From positions 1 through 25,035 of the forward strand of contig NZ_LLZI01000289.1 of the NCBI RefSeq assembly GCF_001509485.1: DNA of 25,035 nucleotides, given 5' to 3'. Below are positions 8,045 to 15,467 of this stretch, piece after piece. The stretch is from Streptomyces sp. NRRL F-4489 (GTDB taxonomy: Bacteria; Actinomycetota; Actinomycetes; Streptomycetales; Streptomycetaceae). A program made the translations under genes and the position numbers. Numbering within the stretch: position 1 is the stretch's first letter; every line of letters starts with the position of its first letter. The notes beneath the pieces are model-generated. The model was not told the DNA's origin. It saw nothing but the letters and a program-made list of their open reading frames with translations, and did no database searches.

Positions 8045-8360
8045 GGGGTTCCTCCCGGACAAGTGGGCGCTGGGCAGGGCCTGTCCCAGTAGACACCACA
8101 CTTCAGGGCTTCCAACAGGGGATCTTGAGCCGCAAATCCTGAAGTGACACTTCTCCTATGACATTTCCCCGCATTTCCGGCATCACACCTGTTTGGGCTG
8201 GTCATTCGGGGGGTGAGGGCAAGTGCGGGGTGAGCCCGTCCGCCACCGGCCGCACCGGCGCACTGCCCGGCCCGCCGTTGGACACCCCGGCACCTTCCGT
8301 CCGCCGGGCGCCGTCCCGAACGATGGCGGTGCCCCGTCCGCGACGTGAGGAGTCGCCACC
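8045..8360. promoter_or_regulatory. 316-bp divergent intergenic region with repeated CACTTC/GAAGTG half-sites
   Basis: No gene is seen. A 9-bp inverted pair CACTTCAGG (8099-8107) and CCTGAAGTG (8138-8146) is separated by 30 bp, and the second copy overlaps a perfect 13-bp palindrome GAAGTG-A-CACTTC (8141-8153). For the minus-strand small gene, TTGGAA (8115-8110) and TACTGG (8091-8086) with an 18-bp spacer form a possible promoter, which would place one half-site inside the spacer, a repressor position. The plus-strand side (8160-8360) shows no clear promoter. Confidence 0.45.
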
Positions 8361-9635
8361 GTGCCCCTGCCGCCCGACCGGACCGCCGCACCGCACGACC
8401 GGGGCGCCGCGCCGCACCCCCGCCCCACCGCCCGCGCCCTCGACGGCGTCCTGGTGGCCGACTTCAGCCGGGTGCTGGCCGGGCCGCTGGCCGCCGTGAC
8501 GCTCGCCGACCTCGGTGCCGAGGTCATCAAGGTCGAGCGTCCGGGCACCGGGGACGACACGCGCTCCTGGGGGCCGCCGTTCGCCGGCGGTCCCGCCACC
8601 GGGGACGCGGGGCGGGGCCCGGAGGACGGGCCGCGCACCGCCGCGTACTTCCACGCCGCGAACCGTTCCAAGCGCGGCCTGGCGCTGGACCTCGCGGACC
8701 CGGGCGACGCGGCGGCGGCCCGGGAACTGGCCCGCCGGGCCGACGTCCTGATCGAGAACTTCCGCCCCGGCACCCTCGACAAGTACGGGCTGGACCCCGC
8801 CGCCACCCTGGCCGCCAACCCCCGCCTGGTGCACTGCACCATCACCGGCTTCGGTTCCGGCGCGGGCGCCGCGCTGCCCGGCTACGACTTCGTGGTGCAG
8901 GCGGTGGGCGGCCTGATGAGCCTCACCGGGGAGCCCGGCGGGCCGCCGCTGAAGGCCGGGGTGGCGCTGGTGGACGTACTGACCGCCAAGGACGCGGCCA
9001 CCGGGATCCTGGCCGCGCTGCGCCACCGGGACCGCACCGGGCAGGGCCAGCGGGTGGAGGTCAATCTGCTGTCCTCGCTCCTGGGGTCGCTGGTCAACCA
9101 GGCGTCCGGCTATCTGGCCACGGGTCGCGACCCGGGGCCGATGGGCAACCGCCACCCGAGCATCGCCCCGTACGAGACGCTGGCCTGCCGGGGCGGGCTG
9201 CTGGCCGTGGCGGCGGGGAACGACCGTCAGTTCCGGGCGCTCGCGGGGGCGCTGGGCGCGCCCGAGCTGGCGGACGACCCGCGCTTCCGGCGCAACGAGG
9301 ACCGGGTACGGAACCGCACGGACCTCGTCACAGCGCTGGAGGACCGGCTGGCGTCCGACACCCCCGCGGGATGGACGGAGCGGCTGGCGGCGGTGTCGGT
9401 GCCGTGCGGGCCGGTCAACACCCTCTCCGAGGCCCTGGCGCTGGCGGAGCGGCTGGGGCTGGACCCCGTCGCCCCGGTAGGCGAGGGGGCCGTCCCCCAA
9501 GTCCGCAGTCCGCTGCGGCTGTCGGCGACGCCGGTGGCCCAACCGGCGGCGCCACCCCGCCTGGACGAAGACGGCACGGCACTGCGAACCTGGCTGTCAG
9601 GGCCGGGCGACCGACCCCTGCCACCGCGAATGTGA
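8361..9635 (+). CDS. Class III CoA transferase (CaiB/BaiF family)
   Basis: The 424-residue protein starts at GTG 8361 behind GAGGAG (8346-8351). Conserved segments are LVADFSRVLAGP (31-42), LADLGAEVIKVERPG (48-62), NRSKRGLALDL (101-111), ADVLIENFRPGTLDKYGLD (127-145), and GYDFVVQAVGGLMSLTG (174-190), where Asp176 corresponds to the Asp that forms the acyl-enzyme anhydride in formyl-CoA transferase; GQRVEVNL and GNRHPSIAPYE follow. The family moves CoA between carboxylic acids, or racemises methylacyl-CoA; the donor and acceptor cannot be told. The first 27 residues are a Pro/His-rich extension. The stop codon lies inside the CRP-type palindrome of the next gene, 93 bp before its start. Confidence 0.92.
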   Translation: MPLPPDRTAAPHDRGAAPHPRPTARALDGVLVADFSRVLAGPLAAVTLADLGAEVIKVERPGTGDDTRSWGPPFAGGPATGDAGRGPEDGPRTAAYFHAANRSKRGLALDLADPGDAAAARELARRADVLIENFRPGTLDKYGLDPAATLAANPRLVHCTITGFGSGAGAALPGYDFVVQAVGGLMSLTGEPGGPPLKAGVALVDVLTAKDAATGILAALRHRDRTGQGQRVEVNLLSSLLGSLVNQASGYLATGRDPGPMGNRHPSIAPYETLACRGGLLAVAAGNDRQFRALAGALGAPELADDPRFRRNEDRVRNRTDLVTALEDRLASDTPAGWTERLAAVSVPCGPVNTLSEALALAERLGLDPVAPVGEGAVPQVRSPLRLSATPVAQPAAPPRLDEDGTALRTWLSGPGDRPLPPRM

Positions 9636-9646
9636 CCTTCGTCACA
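9631..9646. promoter_or_regulatory. CRP-type palindrome upstream of lipoprotein L,D-transpeptidase
   Basis: TGTGACCTTCGTCACA is a perfect 16-bp inverted repeat (6-4-6) that meets the classical CRP rule TGTGA-N6-TCACA and the GTG-N6-GNCAC rule that I recall for Streptomyces Crp. It overlaps the stop codon of the CoA transferase gene. A second small palindrome, GGTG-A-CACC, lies at 9651-9659. The distance to the downstream start codon is about 83 bp, a normal operator position. Confidence 0.55.
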
Positions 9647-9680
9647 GCTTGGTGACACCCGCAACCAAATCCGCCCGTAG

Positions 9681-9697
9681 GTGCTGTTTACCAGCAC
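9681..9697 (+). promoter_or_regulatory. Small hairpin in the leader of the lipoprotein L,D-transpeptidase gene
   Basis: GTGCTG (9681-9686) and CAGCAC (9692-9697) form a perfect 6-bp stem with a 5-nt loop, 31 nt before the GTG start. TAGGTG at 9678-9683 could be a -10 element overlapping its left arm, but no matching -35 is evident. No riboswitch fold was recognised. Confidence 0.3.
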
Positions 9698-9728
9698 GGA
9701 ATCACAACACCCCTGTATGGAGCAGCTC

Positions 9729-11045
9729 GTGACATCGCCGGACAACCCCGCATCCCCCTCGTCCCGCACCCCCCACCAGCCGCTTCACACCGAGCCGCGG
9801 GATTCCGCCGCCGCCCCGCGCCGCAGCCGCCGGGTGCGCCGGGCCCTGGCCGTGACCGCGCTGTTCGCCGCGGGCGCCCTGTCGCTGTCGGCCTGCGGCG
9901 GGGACGCCGAGGCGGGCGGCCACGACGGCAAGAACGGCCAGGCCGGAGCGGACGCGGCGGCCGCCAAGGACGCCTCGGACGCCAAGATCCAGGTGTCGTC
10001 GAAGGACGGCGCCACGGACGCCAGCATCAACGACACCGGAGTGAAGGTCACCGGCGGCAAGTTGACGGACGTCAAGCTGACCGCCGTCGACACCGGCAAG
10101 GACGTCGCCGGCGCCATATCGCCGGACGGCGCCTCCTGGAAGCCGTCCGAGCAGCTGGACCGCGGCACCAAGTACAAGCTCGTGGCGAACGCCAAGGACG
10201 CCAAGGGCCGCCCCGCGACCGAGAACGCCACCTTCACCACGGTCTCCTCGGCGCACAGCTTCATCGGCTCGTTCACGCCCGACAACGGCAAGACCGTCGG
10301 CGTCGGCATGCCGGTGTCGTTCAACTTCGACAAGTCGATCACCAACCGCAAGGACGTCCAGTCCCACATCACGGTGACGTCCAGCAGCGGCCAGCAGGTC
10401 GTCGGCCACTGGTTCGGCGACCGGCGGCTGGACTTCCGGCCGCAGGACTACTGGAAGGCCGGCTCCAAGGTCACCATGAAGATCGACCTGGACGGTGTGA
10501 ACGGCGGCCCGGGCATCACCGGTGTGCAGTCCAAGACGGTGACCTTCACCATCGGGCGCTCGCAGGTCTCCACGGTGGACATGGACACCCAGACCATGAC
10601 CGTCAAGCGGGACGGCCAGGTGATCAAGACCATCCCGATCTCCGGCGGCAGCCCGCAGCACCCGACGTACAACGGCCAGATGGTCATCTCGGAGAAGTTC
10701 GAGCAGACCCGGATGGACGGCTCGACGGTCGGCTTCGGCGGCGAGTACGACATCAAGGACGTCCCGCACGCCATGCGGCTGTCGTCCTCCGGCACGTTCA
10801 TACACGGCAACTACTGGGGCGACTCGTCGGTCTTCGGCCGCACCGGCACCAGCCACGGCTGCGTCGGCCTGGAGGACAACAAGGGCGGCGGTGGCGACAC
10901 CCCGGCCAAGTGGTTCTACACCAACTCGCTGATCGGCGACGTGGTCATCGTCAAGAACTCCAAGGACAAGACCATCCAGCCGGACAACGGCCTCAACGGC
11001 TGGAACCTGTCCTGGTCGCAGTGGGTGGCGGGGAGCGCGTCCTGA
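9729..11045 (+). CDS. Lipoprotein L,D-transpeptidase with Ig-like domains (LdtMt2 type)
   Basis: GTG 9729 is chosen because GGAG (9719-9722) lies 6 nt upstream; ATG 9717 would add four residues. The 438-residue protein has a long basic n-region (RRSRRVRRA), a hydrophobic core and a lipobox L-S-A-C with Cys56, so it should be lipid-anchored on the outer face of the membrane. A Gly/Asp/Lys-rich linker is followed by two Ig-like domains (about 90-285) and a YkuD catalytic domain (about 286-410) with IHGNYWGDSSVFG and the canonical TSHGCVGL (nucleophile Cys378). A C-terminal Trp-containing tail (NGWNLSWSQW) follows, as in mycobacterial Ldts. It makes 3-3 cross-links in peptidoglycan and is the target class of carbapenems. 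The CRP-type site upstream suggests developmental or nutrient control. Confidence 0.95.
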   Translation: MTSPDNPASPSSRTPHQPLHTEPRDSAAAPRRSRRVRRALAVTALFAAGALSLSACGGDAEAGGHDGKNGQAGADAAAAKDASDAKIQVSSKDGATDASINDTGVKVTGGKLTDVKLTAVDTGKDVAGAISPDGASWKPSEQLDRGTKYKLVANAKDAKGRPATENATFTTVSSAHSFIGSFTPDNGKTVGVGMPVSFNFDKSITNRKDVQSHITVTSSSGQQVVGHWFGDRRLDFRPQDYWKAGSKVTMKIDLDGVNGGPGITGVQSKTVTFTIGRSQVSTVDMDTQTMTVKRDGQVIKTIPISGGSPQHPTYNGQMVISEKFEQTRMDGSTVGFGGEYDIKDVPHAMRLSSSGTFIHGNYWGDSSVFGRTGTSHGCVGLEDNKGGGGDTPAKWFYTNSLIGDVVIVKNSKDKTIQPDNGLNGWNLSWSQWVAGSAS

Positions 11046-11054
11046 CGCGGGACG

Positions 11055-11078
11055 GGCTGACCGGCTGACCGGCTGACC
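11055..11078 (+). repeat. Three perfect 8-bp tandem repeats (GGCTGACC)
   Basis: Copies at 11055-11062, 11063-11070 and 11071-11078, immediately after the stop of the lipoprotein transpeptidase gene and before the terminator hairpin. Probably a slippage product; no function is evident. Confidence 0.8.
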
Positions 11079-11086
11079 GAGCCGGC

Positions 11087-11130
11087 GAGGCGGTGGCCGA
11101 TCCTCCTGTGGGGAGGGTGGTCACCGCCTC
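11087..11130 (+). terminator. Composite hairpin terminator after the lipoprotein L,D-transpeptidase
   Basis: GAGGCGGTG (11087-11095) pairs with CACCGCCTC (11122-11130), extended by three more pairs including one G-U; inside it CCTCC (11102-11106) pairs with GGAGG. A short GTGGTTT follows on the plus strand. It starts 42 bp after the stop codon and lies before the convergent imine reductase gene, a natural place for termination. Confidence 0.6.
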
Positions 11131-11210
11131 GTGGTTTACGGGGGCGGGGGTCGGCTCGTTGCGTACGGGCGCGGGGCCGGGGCTCGGTCCCTACGGGCGC
11201 GGGCCCGGCC

Positions 11211-12122
11211 TCACCGCCCCCGGGGGTGGACGAGTTCCAGGACGCCCGCGAAGCTCTCCTCTCCGTGGCCGTCGGCCACCCGGCGCTCCATCAGGGCCCA
11301 CAGGGGCGCGAAGAGTTCGTTCGAGACGCCCTGGGCCCGGCTCACCGCGCCGATGGCGTCGTGCGACACCTGCATGGCGAGGTTGGAGCCGGTCGCGCCG
11401 TAGTCCCCGCTGTCCGCCTGCTCCGCCATCGCCGGCAGCTGGTTCCCGGCCATCGCCAGCAGCCACGGAACCAGCAGCTCCCGGGTGAATTCCGTGACCT
11501 TTCCACCCGCCGAACGCACCAGTGCGGCCGCGTGCAGAAAACCCCCGAACATGCCGTACATTCCGCTCAGCAACGCGAGATCGTTGAGCGGCGCCAGCCC
11601 CGGATCCGCACCCAGATAGACGCTGCGGGCACAAGCGTCCAGCACGCCGCGGGACGCCTCGAAAGCGTTCTCCGGGCCGCTGTAGAGCACAAAAGCGTGC
11701 GGAGTTCCGATAAGGCCCGGAACGGCCATGATCCCGCCGTCGAGGTAATCCGCCCCGAGACCGGAAACGCGCTCCGCCAGCTCCCGCGCCTCCGCCGGCG
11801 AACCGTTGGTCAGATTGACCACGATCCGGCCCCTCAGCGCCTCGCCCGCCCCGCCGTCCGCCAGCAGCGGGCCGACGTCCGCGTAATCCAGGATGCAGAC
11901 CAGCACGATCTCGCTCGCGCCGATCGCCTCGGCCGGCGATTCCGCGCGCCGGGCGCCCTTTTCCACCAGTCCCTCGGCTTTACGGGCCGTACGGTTCCAC
12001 ACCGTCACGGTGTGCCCGGCGGACAGCAGCGCCGCCGCCAGTGCCGTCCCCATAGCGCCGATCCCCAGCACGGCGACATTCTTCACTGCCGCCGCCTTCG
12101 GAACCGCTTTCTCCTCCGCCAT
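11211..12122 (-). CDS. Imine-reductase-like NAD(P)-dependent oxidoreductase (beta-hydroxyacid dehydrogenase superfamily)
   Basis: The 303-residue protein starts at ATG 12122 behind GGGAGGGG about 9 nt upstream. The Rossmann motif VLGIGAMGTALA (18-29) is followed by VTVWNRTARKA, the NADPH-type loop, then NLTNGSP (103-109) and YLDGGIMAVPGLIGTP (126-141), which is characteristic of imine reductases. Asp181 in PLNDLALLSGMYGMF lies where the proton-donor Asp/Tyr of these enzymes is found. The C-terminal helical domain forms the intertwined dimer. They reduce cyclic imines to amines; natural substrates are mostly unknown. The gene uses more A/T third positions (several TTT and GCT codons) than its neighbours. 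It stands alone between a convergent transpeptidase gene and the 3' end of fruA. Confidence 0.9.
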   Translation of the reverse strand: MAEEKAVPKAAAVKNVAVLGIGAMGTALAAALLSAGHTVTVWNRTARKAEGLVEKGARRAESPAEAIGASEIVLVCILDYADVGPLLADGGAGEALRGRIVVNLTNGSPAEARELAERVSGLGADYLDGGIMAVPGLIGTPHAFVLYSGPENAFEASRGVLDACARSVYLGADPGLAPLNDLALLSGMYGMFGGFLHAAALVRSAGGKVTEFTRELLVPWLLAMAGNQLPAMAEQADSGDYGATGSNLAMQVSHDAIGAVSRAQGVSNELFAPLWALMERRVADGHGEESFAGVLELVHPRGR

Positions 12123-12143
12123 GACGGAATTCCCCTCCCATTT

Positions 12144-12210
12144 TCTTTCCCTCGGAAAGACGACCGGACTCGGTCGACGTCGAATGACCTCGATCGGTCT
12201 TGATCAGTCT
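12144..12210 (-). promoter_or_regulatory. Palindrome-rich upstream region of the imine reductase gene
   Basis: Adjacent perfect palindromes TCTTTCC-CTC-GGAAAGA (12144-12160) and CGACCG-GACT-CGGTCG (12161-12176) are followed by TCGACGTCGA (12174-12183) and two 10-bp direct repeats CGATCGGTCT and TGATCAGTCT (12191-12200, 12201-12210). The first palindrome begins just upstream of the SD, so it could act as an operator or as an RNA hairpin controlling translation. Confidence 0.45.
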
Positions 12211-12236
12211 TGGCGGGAGGGGAGTTCCGGACAAGT

Positions 12237-12254
12237 ACGCACTCTTTAGTGCGT
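12237..12254 (-). terminator. Hairpin at the end of fruA
   Basis: ACGCACT and AGTGCGT form a perfect 7-bp stem with a 4-nt loop. The stem-loop spans the fruA stop codon and is followed on the minus strand by ACTTGT rather than a T-run. It is a plausible weak terminator for the fructose operon. Confidence 0.5.
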
Positions 12255-14327
12255 GGTTACCTGGGGGTGAGTATCGGCGGCGTGGGCCGGGGCCGTATCC
12301 GTATCCGTAGCCGGGGCCGCCTCGCCCCGGGCGGACCGGAAGCGCTTGAGGACGATCACCAGGGCGGTGGCGACGAGCGTGCCGGCGGCGACGGCGAGCA
12401 GGTAGAGCAGCGGCCGGCCGATCAGCGGGACGACGAACACGCCGCCGTGCGGGGCGCGCAGCGTGCAGCCGAACGCCATCGACAGACCGCCGGTGACCGC
12501 GCCCCCGGCCATCGCGGAGGGGATCACCCGCAGCGGATCGGCGGCCGCGAACGGGATCGCGCCCTCGGTGATGAACGACGCCCCCAGCACCCAGGCGGCC
12601 TTGCCGTTCTCCCGCTCGGCGCGGGTGAACAGGCCGCCGCGCACGGTCGTGGCCAGCGCCATCGCCAGCGGCGGGACCATCCCGGCCGCCATCACCGCGG
12701 CCATCACCTTCAGGCTGCCCGGATTGGGGTTGGCCAGGCCGCCGACCGCGAAGGCGTAGGCGACCTTGTTGAGCGGGCCGCCGAGGTCGAAGCACATCAT
12801 CAGGCCCAGCAGGACGCCGAGGATCACCGCGTTCGCGCCGGACAGGCCCGTGAGCCAGCCGGTGAGGGCCTTCTGGAGCGCGGCGACCGGCTTGCCGATC
12901 ACCAGGAACATCAGGAACCCCACCAGCGCCGAGGACACCAGCGGGATGACCACGACCGGCATGATGCCGCGCAGCACCGCCGGCACCCGGGCCCGCTGGA
13001 TCGTCCGCACCACCGCGCCCGCCAGCAGACCGGCGATCAGCCCGCCCAGGAAGCCGGCGTTGACGGTGAGCGCGACGGCGCCGCCGACGAAGCCGGGGAC
13101 GAGCCCGGGCCGGTCCGCCATGCCGTACGCGATGAATCCGGCCAGGACCGGGACGAGGAAGCCGAAGGCGGTGCTGCCGATCTGGAAGAGCAGCGCGGCC
13201 CAGCTCGCCGCCTCGGACCACAGGAAGTGGTCGGCCACGGACGGCGCCTTGTTGACCTGGTAGCCGCCGATCGCGAAGGCCAGGGCGATCAGCAGCCCGC
13301 CCGCGGCGACGAACGGGACCATGTAACTGACGCCGGTCATCAGCCACTTGCGGAGGCGGGTGGCGTAGCCGTCGGCGGATTCGGCGGCGTGGTCCATGGG
13401 GGCGGTGGCCCCGGCGGGCTCAGACGCGGCGGTCGGCCCACCCCGGGCGGCCTTCTCGCGTATCTCGGCGATGAGGGCGGCGGGGCGGTTGATACCGGCC
13501 TTCACGCCGACATCGACGACCGGTTTGCCGGCGAACCGCTCCCGTTCGCGCACCTCGACGTCGTGCGCGAGGATCACCCCGTCCGCGGCCGCGACCACCT
13601 CCGGAGCGAGCCGCCGGAACCCGGCCGAGCCCTGCGTCTCCACGGCCAGCTCCACCCCGGCCTCCCGCGCCGCCTTCGCCAGCGCCTCGGCGGCCATGTA
13701 GGTGTGGGCGATACCGGTGGGGCAGGAGGTGACGGCGATGAGGCGGAGGGGGGTGGGGGGTTCGTCGGGGTCCGGCTCGGGGGTCGGGGTCGGGGTCGGC
13801 TCCGGCTCGGGGGTCGGGGTCGGCTCCGGCTCCGGATTCTGCTTCGGCTCCGGTTCCGGGGCCGGGTTCGCCTCGTCCGCGGGCGGCTGCTCGCCGCGGA
13901 TGAGGGCCGCCGCCCGTGCCGGGCCGGTCTCCGTCCGCAGGGCGCCGGTGAACTCCTCGTCCATCAGCCGGCGGGCGAGCGACGACAGGATGGACAGGTG
14001 GTCGGCGTCACCGCCCGCCGGGGCCGCGATCAGGAAGATCAGGTCGGCCGGGCCGTCCGGCGCGCCGAAGTCGATCCCGGCCGCGCTGCGCCCGAACGCC
14101 AGCGTCGGTTCGGTGACATGGGCGCTGCGGCAGTGCGGGATCCCGATCCCGCCCTCCAACCCGGTCGGCATCTGGGCCTCGCGCGCGGCCACGTCCGCGA
14201 GGAAGCCCTCCAGATCGGTGACCCGCCCGGTGGCGGCCATCCGCTCCGCCAGCGCACGCGCGGCGGCGTCCTTCGTAGCGGCGGACAGGTCGAGATCGAC
14301 CAGATCCGCGGTGATCAGCTCACTCAT
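12246..14327 (-). CDS. fruA: Fructose-specific PTS enzyme IIABC
   Basis: The 693-residue protein imports fructose and phosphorylates it to fructose-1-phosphate, using phosphate from HPr. Domain order: EIIA (1-148) with the phospho-acceptor His65 in GIGIPHCRSAH; a Pro/Glu/Thr linker (about 151-192); EIIB (193-295) with the phospho-acceptor Cys202 in VTSCPTGIAHTYMAAEAL; EIIC (about 327-665), about ten membrane helices, starting WLMTGVSYMVPFVAAGG and containing FLVPVLAGFIAYGMADRPG. ATG 14327 is preceded by AAGGGAG at 6 nt. It is the last gene of the operon, 153 bp after fruK. All phosphorylation residues are present, so it should be active. The gene order matches the S. coelicolor fruR-fruK-fruA locus as I remember it. 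Confidence 0.97.
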   Translation of the reverse strand: MSELITADLVDLDLSAATKDAAARALAERMAATGRVTDLEGFLADVAAREAQMPTGLEGGIGIPHCRSAHVTEPTLAFGRSAAGIDFGAPDGPADLIFLIAAPAGGDADHLSILSSLARRLMDEEFTGALRTETGPARAAALIRGEQPPADEANPAPEPEPKQNPEPEPTPTPEPEPTPTPTPEPDPDEPPTPLRLIAVTSCPTGIAHTYMAAEALAKAAREAGVELAVETQGSAGFRRLAPEVVAAADGVILAHDVEVRERERFAGKPVVDVGVKAGINRPAALIAEIREKAARGGPTAASEPAGATAPMDHAAESADGYATRLRKWLMTGVSYMVPFVAAGGLLIALAFAIGGYQVNKAPSVADHFLWSEAASWAALLFQIGSTAFGFLVPVLAGFIAYGMADRPGLVPGFVGGAVALTVNAGFLGGLIAGLLAGAVVRTIQRARVPAVLRGIMPVVVIPLVSSALVGFLMFLVIGKPVAALQKALTGWLTGLSGANAVILGVLLGLMMCFDLGGPLNKVAYAFAVGGLANPNPGSLKVMAAVMAAGMVPPLAMALATTVRGGLFTRAERENGKAAWVLGASFITEGAIPFAAADPLRVIPSAMAGGAVTGGLSMAFGCTLRAPHGGVFVVPLIGRPLLYLLAVAAGTLVATALVIVLKRFRSARGEAAPATDTDTAPAHAADTHPQVTTH
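13750..13870 (-). repeat. Repetitive Pro-Glu-Thr linker coding segment in fruA
   Basis: Iterated hexamers of the type GGGGTC and GGCTCC (plus strand) encode alternating EP and TP dipeptides (residues about 156-190) joining the EIIA and EIIB domains. Such linkers are flexible and tolerate length changes by slippage. Confidence 0.75.
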
Positions 14328-14382
14328 CGCGGGCTCCCTTGCACGCGGTACCGCCCGGGGCGGGCGACGGGGACGGAGGGGG

Positions 14383-14481
14383 AGGAACGAGGGTCAGGAA
14401 CGACGGTCAGGGGGGTAGGGGGTGGGTCGGCTGCGGGCCCAGGATCGGCGGACTGGCGGATCGGCGGACTGGCGGATCGGC
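14383..14481. repeat. Two families of tandem repeats between fruK and fruA
   Basis: AGGAACGAGGGTC-type 13-mers lie at 14383-14395 and 14396-14408 (one mismatch). GGATCGGCGGACTGGC, 16 bp, is repeated exactly at 14442-14457 and 14458-14473 with half a copy at 14474-14481 that reaches the fruK stop codon. They occupy most of the 153-bp gap inside the operon, which otherwise shows only the fruA SD. Confidence 0.8.
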
Positions 14482-15467
14482 TACGGCTCGGGCTCGGCTG
14501 CCGGCCCCGGCACCGGTTCCGTCAGCGCCCGGTCGAGCGGTACGTCACCGGTGACCGTGACCCGTTCCGGCGCCAGGTCGGACGGCTTCGGCAGCTGGCT
14601 GCCGGGCAGCTGCACCGCCGCCGCGCCGTGCGCCACCGCCGCCGCCAGCGCCCGTACGCCGTGCCCGCCCGCCGCCAGGAAGCCGGCGAGCGAGGCGTCC
14701 CCCGCGCCGACGTTGCTGCGGACCGCGGCGACCGGCGCGCTGCCGAAGTACGCGCCGTCCGCGTCCACGAGCAGCTGCCCATCGGCCCCCAGTGACGCCA
14801 GTACGGCGCGGGCGCCCCGGGAACGCAGCTCCCCGGCCGCCCGGACCGCGTCGCCGAGCGTGGCCAGGGGGCGGCCGACGGCCTGGGCCAGTTCCTCGGC
14901 GTTCGGTTTGACGACGTCGGGGTGGGCGCGGAGCGCGGCGGCCAGCGCGGGGCCGGAGGTGTCCAGCGCGATCCGGGCGCCCGCGCGGTGCGCCCGGGCG
15001 ACCAGTTCGGCATACCACTCGGGGGCCAGACCGCGCGGCAGGCTGCCGCAGCAGGCGATCCAGTCGGCGCCCGCGGACCGTTCGGCGGCCGTGGCCAGCA
15101 GCGCCTCGGACTCCTGGGCGGTCAGCTCGGGGCCGGCCGCGTTGATCTTGGTGAGGGTGCCATCGGGCTCGGCGACGGCGATGTTGGCGCGCGTCTGCCC
15201 GGCCACCGGGACGCCCGCCACCTCGATGCCCTCGTCCCGCAGCAGCCCGGCCAGCGCCGCGCCCGCGGGTCCGCCCAGTGGCAGTACGGCCAGCGTGCGG
15301 TGGCCGGCGGCGGCGACCGCCCGCGAGACGTTGACGCCTTTGCCGCCCGGGTCGATCCGCTCGGCGCCGGCCCGCAGCACGGCCCCGCGCTCCAGCACCG
15401 GCACCTCGTAGGTGCGGTCCAGGCTGGGGTTGGGCGTCACGGTCAGCACGGTCATGCGCGCGGTCAT
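14481..15467 (-). CDS. fruK: 1-phosphofructokinase (PfkB family)
   Basis: The 328-residue kinase phosphorylates fructose-1-phosphate, the product of the PTS, to fructose-1,6-bisphosphate using ATP. Signatures: TVTPNPSLDRTYEV (9-22), DPGGKGVNVSRA (39-50) for substrate binding, KPNAEEL (187-193), and SNVGAGDASLAGFLAAG (251-267) with the catalytic base Asp257 and the anion hole GAGD. Ala follows Asp where Ser is more common. Its ATG overlaps the fruR stop as ATGA (15464-15467), so the two genes are translationally coupled; an internal ATG at 15455 (MTVLTV) is an alternative start. The C-terminus is a Pro/Glu-rich tail. Confidence 0.96.
   Translation of the reverse strand: MTARMTVLTVTPNPSLDRTYEVPVLERGAVLRAGAERIDPGGKGVNVSRAVAAAGHRTLAVLPLGGPAGAALAGLLRDEGIEVAGVPVAGQTRANIAVAEPDGTLTKINAAGPELTAQESEALLATAAERSAGADWIACCGSLPRGLAPEWYAELVARAHRAGARIALDTSGPALAAALRAHPDVVKPNAEELAQAVGRPLATLGDAVRAAGELRSRGARAVLASLGADGQLLVDADGAYFGSAPVAAVRSNVGAGDASLAGFLAAGGHGVRALAAAVAHGAAAVQLPGSQLPKPSDLAPERVTVTGDVPLDRALTEPVPGPAAEPEP

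Noticed and set aside
8092..8150. GACAC pentamers (8092-8096 and 8146-8150) as WhiA sites
   Set aside because: The motif is five bases long and expected often by chance; nothing else links these genes to sporulation control.
12210..14795. 861-codon plus-strand frame opposite fruA
   Set aside because: Arg/Gly/His-rich shadow of fruA; the minus strand has all EIIA, EIIB and EIIC motifs.
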